DNA of 44,093 nucleotides, taken from an uncultured Desulfobulbaceae bacterium. Its GTDB lineage: Bacteria; Desulfobacterota; Desulfobulbia; Desulfobulbales; Desulfocapsaceae. Shown here in pieces: positions 41,399 to 44,093 of the stretch. The position numbers were made by a program, and so were the translations under genes. The first letter of the stretch is position 1, and the number at the start of each line of letters is the position of its first letter. Where the stretch lies: contig CAMZKN010000018.1 of assembly GCA_947311315.1 (NCBI GenBank), positions 1 to 44,093 on the forward strand. The letters run 5' to 3'. The notes below the pieces were generated by a model that was not told the DNA's origin, ran no database searches, and was given only the letters and a program-made list of their open reading frames with translations.

Positions 41399-42949
41399 GT
41401 GAAGAGCAATTCTGTTCTTTCGACAGCAGGTCGGGATCCCGGCGTTATTGTAAAGGAACTGGGGCCTTACCATTACCTTCATACGATCCTGGAGGAAACA
41501 CCGAATGGCGTGATGGTCGTTGCTTTGGACCATACGGTGTTGCACGCCAATCCGGCGGCCAATAAGTTTCTCGGAGTTCCCTATGACAGTCTCTCCGGCC
41601 GGGATCTTCGTGAGATTCTTGGGCAGGATAACACGGAGTTGTTGCGCGATATAGAAGAACACCTCCCCCCCGCCGATCATGAGAAAAGTGTTAAAAAACG
41701 GCATGAAGTTGAGTTTTTCCGAAATGATGAGCGTTGCATTTTGAATGCGGTTGTTGCATATCCTCCTTCCTGCCAGGATTATTATCTTTTTTATCTGATA
41801 GATATTACCGAGCAGAAAAAACTTGAAGGTAAACTCAGGCGCAATAATGCCTTTTTTCATAATCTGATAGACAGTTCGGTTGACGGTATAATCGCATCAA
41901 ACATGAAGGGCACCATCGTTCTTTTTAATCAGGGTGCCCAGTCTCTTCTCGGTTATAGCGAAGAAGAAACCTGCTCTACGTTGCATGTGACCAAGCTGTA
42001 CAACGAAGGCGTTGCTTACGAATTGATTGAGCGGATGCGCAGTGATGATTTTGGCGGGAAAGGCAAACTCCTGCGCCATGAACTGATCGTTAAACATAAA
42101 AGCGGGTACGATATCCCTGTGAGTTTTTCCGGGGGAATTATTTACGATCGCAATAAGGAAATAGCCACTTTCGGACTCTTTACCGATCTTCGAGCCATGC
42201 AGCAGATAGAGGAAGATCTTGAGCAGACACACCGGATGCTGCTGCAGTCGGAAAAGATGGCAGGACTTGGCCGCCTTGCTGCAGGTGTGGCCCACGAAAT
42301 AAATAATCCGATGTCGGGGATTATGCTCTATGCAAATCTGGTACAGGAAGATCTCGGTGAAGGGCATGAATTGAATGGTGATCTGCAGACGATTATTCAC
42401 GAGGCTGAGAGATGTAAGGTGATTGTTGCAGACCTGCTCGAGTTTTCGCACCAGACTACCTATGAAATGGAGCTGGTCAGCCTCAACGATGTCATTCAAA
42501 AAACGCTGACCATCCTGCAGCATCAGCCTCTTTTTCATAATATTACTATTGATCAGAATCTTGATATGGACTTGCCCCAGATTTATGGCAATCCTATCAG
42601 GTTGAATCAGGTGGTGATGAACAGCGTAGTCAATGCGGCCCAGGCAATGGATGGTAAGGGAAAATTGTCCATAACCTCAAGAGCCAGGGCCAACCAGGAC
42701 ATCAATGAAATACTAATCAAAGATTCAGGGCCCGGAATTCAGCAGGATCTTCTTGAGAAAATTTTTGACCCTTTCTTTACCACAAAGGCTACAGGCGAAG
42801 GAACCGGGCTGGGGTTGTCGGTCTCTTACGCAATCGTCAAAGAACATAAAGGGTCTATACGGGTGAACTCTTCTCCCGGAGAGGGAACCACCTTTTCTTT
42901 GAAATTTCCTGTTGTCATGGAAACCATTACTGGAGAGAACCATGGATAA
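41399..42949 (+). CDS. PAS-PAS sensor histidine kinase in the metF-hdr operon
   Basis: 516 residues from a GTG start 6 bases after metF; no Shine-Dalgarno is clear, and an internal ATG at 41513 with GGAGG upstream would cut into the first PAS domain. First PAS about 25-140 (PNGVMVVALDHTVLHANPAANKFLG), second about 150-275 (SSVDGIIASNMKGTIVLFNQGAQSLLGYSEEE), HisKA with phosphoacceptor H299 (AAGVAHEINNPMSG), HATPase about 395-510 with NSVVNAAQAMDG and GEGTGLGLSVSYAIV. No membrane helices. Its end overlaps the hdrC start by eight bases, so it is made with the metabolic enzymes. No response regulator gene adjoins it in the window. Confidence 0.92.
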   Translation: MKSNSVLSTAGRDPGVIVKELGPYHYLHTILEETPNGVMVVALDHTVLHANPAANKFLGVPYDSLSGRDLREILGQDNTELLRDIEEHLPPADHEKSVKKRHEVEFFRNDERCILNAVVAYPPSCQDYYLFYLIDITEQKKLEGKLRRNNAFFHNLIDSSVDGIIASNMKGTIVLFNQGAQSLLGYSEEETCSTLHVTKLYNEGVAYELIERMRSDDFGGKGKLLRHELIVKHKSGYDIPVSFSGGIIYDRNKEIATFGLFTDLRAMQQIEEDLEQTHRMLLQSEKMAGLGRLAAGVAHEINNPMSGIMLYANLVQEDLGEGHELNGDLQTIIHEAERCKVIVADLLEFSHQTTYEMELVSLNDVIQKTLTILQHQPLFHNITIDQNLDMDLPQIYGNPIRLNQVVMNSVVNAAQAMDGKGKLSITSRARANQDINEILIKDSGPGIQQDLLEKIFDPFFTTKATGEGTGLGLSVSYAIVKEHKGSIRVNSSPGEGTTFSLKFPVVMETITGENHG

Positions 42950-43505
42950 TACCTGTATTTCCCCAGATGACCGCAATGAAAAATTTTTGGATAAACTCAA
43001 GGCCAGAAATATTGAGGTTCAGGCCTGCTTTCAGTGCGGTCGTTGTTCTTCGGGATGCCCCATTGGCGACTATTTTGATCTGAATGTGATGGAAGTTGTA
43101 AGACTTGCCGCCTACGGTCAGGAAGAACGGTTGTTAAAAAGCCACACCATCTGGCTCTGCGCAGCATGTGAGACCTGTGCGACCAGATGCCCAAATGATA
43201 TTGAAATTGCCGGTCTTATGGATGTCTTACGGGAACTTGCTCTTAGAAAAGGTGTTCGCCCCGCGGAACCTCGCGTCCCCGTATTTCATCAATCTTTTCT
43301 GGGTTCTGTCTCCAGGTGGGGCCGGGCCTATGAGATCGGTATGATCGCCAATTATAAGATCAAAACAGGCGATCTTATGGGTGATATGGGTCTTGGTATG
43401 CAGATGTTTTTTAAAGGTAAGCTGAAACTGGTTCCCCATGGTATTGAAGGGAAGGCGGAGATCAAGGAAATGCTTGCTGGAAAGGGAAAGGAGTATGACC
43501 GATGA
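42942..43505 (+). CDS. hdrC: Heterodisulfide reductase subunit C-like iron-sulfur protein
   Basis: 187 residues. Two [4Fe-4S] motifs: C29-x2-C32-x2-C35-x3-C39-P and C73-x2-C76-x2-C79-x3-C83-P, the standard HdrC arrangement. It passes electrons between HdrA and HdrB of a soluble heterodisulfide-reductase-like complex. ATG 42942 is chosen (GGAGAG four bases upstream) and overlaps the kinase gene; a longer frame opens at 42912. The stop overlaps the hdrB start (ATGA-type junction). Confidence 0.93.
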   Translation: MDNTCISPDDRNEKFLDKLKARNIEVQACFQCGRCSSGCPIGDYFDLNVMEVVRLAAYGQEERLLKSHTIWLCAACETCATRCPNDIEIAGLMDVLRELALRKGVRPAEPRVPVFHQSFLGSVSRWGRAYEIGMIANYKIKTGDLMGDMGLGMQMFFKGKLKLVPHGIEGKAEIKEMLAGKGKEYDR

Positions 43506-43978
43506 AACTCTCTTATTACCCTGGTTGTTCCCTCGAAGGAACAGCAGTCGATTACGATCTGTCGGTGCGGGAAATTTGTGAAAAGCTCGAAATCAAACTC
43601 ATCGATATCCCGGACTGGAACTGTTGCGGCGCTTCATCTGCCCATATGACGGATCATGAAACAGGTATGCGCCTGCCGATTCGCAATCTTCTTCTTGCCT
43701 ATAGTGCTGGTCACGATATCCTTGTCCCCTGCGCGGCTTGTTTTCAACGGCTTAAGGCGGCGGATAAGGCTTTGAAAGAGAACCCGTCCTTCTGGGATGT
43801 GTCAGAGTATGCGCCGGATTTTGAAATAATTCATATCTCCACATTTCTGGCCAGAGAAGAAGTATTGGCAGCACTCGAAGAGAAGGTGACAAAGAACTTA
43901 ACAGATCTCAATATTGGGTGTTATTACGGTTGCCTTTCGCTTCGCAACCCCAGGGTGACCGATGCCAGGGTAAATTAA
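43502..43978 (+). pseudogene. hdrB: Heterodisulfide reductase subunit B-like, truncated by an insertion-sequence end
   Basis: 158 codons instead of about 290. The first CCG domain is complete (SYYPGCSLEG, DWNCCGASSAH, VPCAACFQRL), but the second stops just after its opening IGCYYGCLSL. The last authentic codons read RVTDA; the next three (RVN) and the stop are supplied by the IS end that begins at 43966. So the protein lacks the second CCG cysteine motif and half its catalytic non-cubane cluster site, and is unlikely to work. If the IS is only an assembly junction, an intact hdrB may exist in other copies or cells. Confidence 0.85.
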
Positions 43979-44093
43979 TGCTAACCGCCAACTCTTTCAA
44001 TTGGCACAGGAATTTTTCGTCATTTTTAAGTGATCTAAAACTGCTCGTACGTCAAAGCTGAGCTTGCGCATTTTTTGAGTGATATTTTTTACG
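43966..44093 (-). mobile_element. Insertion-sequence end, right window copy
   Basis: 43966-44060 is the exact reverse complement of bases 1-95; 33 further bases extend into the element. The edge CAGGGTAAATT abuts hdrB sequence. As on the left, the side facing out of the window is the element's interior, so both window ends enter the same element end. Confidence 0.65.
43997..44092 (-). CDS. Possible transposase C-terminus (partial)
   Basis: An open frame enters from the window edge on the minus strand and ends at TGA 43997-43999, 31 residues ending LKMTKNSCAN. It is basic and helix-forming, and the stop lies 31 bases before the IS edge, as for many transposase genes. I cannot assign a family from this fragment. 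Confidence 0.35.
   Translation of the reverse strand, partial: VKNITQKMRKLSFDVRAVLDHLKMTKNSCAN

Overview
The window (about 44 kb, moderately AT-rich) looks like chromosome from an anaerobic, probably sulfate-reducing Desulfobacterota, most likely Desulfobulbales. This rests on gene content: methylenetetrahydrofolate reductase beside HdrC/HdrB, a tungstate ABC transporter with a one-component regulator, the GGGtGRT/NifU-like pair, many PAS/GAF/roadblock signalling proteins, and long palindromic intergenic repeats of a kind common in that group. No 16S rRNA or other decisive marker is present, so the placement is an inference.

Layout. Both window ends carry the same perfect 95-bp sequence in opposite orientation. 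It looks like the end of one insertion sequence, and on the right it cuts hdrB short. 258-6591: an MFS transporter fused to two membrane-anchored sensor domains (+), converging on a minus-strand group of an E1-like ThiF/MoeB protein, a TPR lipoprotein-like protein, a solitary ABC solute-binding protein and an AAC(3)-fold acetyltransferase. 6707-8096: a repeat protein with a frameshift at an A9 run, then a cobalamin riboswitch that has its own promoter and terminator but no gene behind it. 8097-12439 (minus): aconitase, DUF3124, a ferritin-like protein and a nitroreductase. 12788-20529: Lon, tRNA-Gly(GCC), DHH/CBS phosphoesterase, SprT-DUF2786 protein, Mth938-like protein, two conserved unknowns and an M24 peptidase. 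20632-22490: rsmB bracketed by two inverted copies of a 152-bp composite repeat. 22503-29339: an amino-acid-type solute-binding protein, a LEA-like protein, the NifU-like/GGGtGRT pair, an M16C protease and Dtd.

29571-35232 is a signalling block: a free roadblock/LC7 protein, a tandem-CBS protein, a REC-DUF4388-LC7 protein, and a GAF-PAS histidine kinase with an NtrC-type sigma-54 activator. A good -24/-12 promoter with repeated TGGTCA sites sits between the activator gene and the REC-DUF4388-LC7 gene, so the two-component pair probably drives it. 35599-39219 is a tungstate operon (regulator-tupA-tupB-tupC) with a pair of 41-44 bp direct repeats upstream. A cNMP-PilZ protein converges on it. 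40511-43978 is metF, a PAS-PAS histidine kinase, hdrC and truncated hdrB, tightly packed and translationally coupled, pointing to C1 metabolism tied to Hdr electron transfer.

The least explained items are the orphan B12 riboswitch RNA, the sigma-54/roadblock signalling module, the inverted repeats around rsmB and the family of long palindromic elements, the GGGtGRT pair, and the sensor-MFS fusion.
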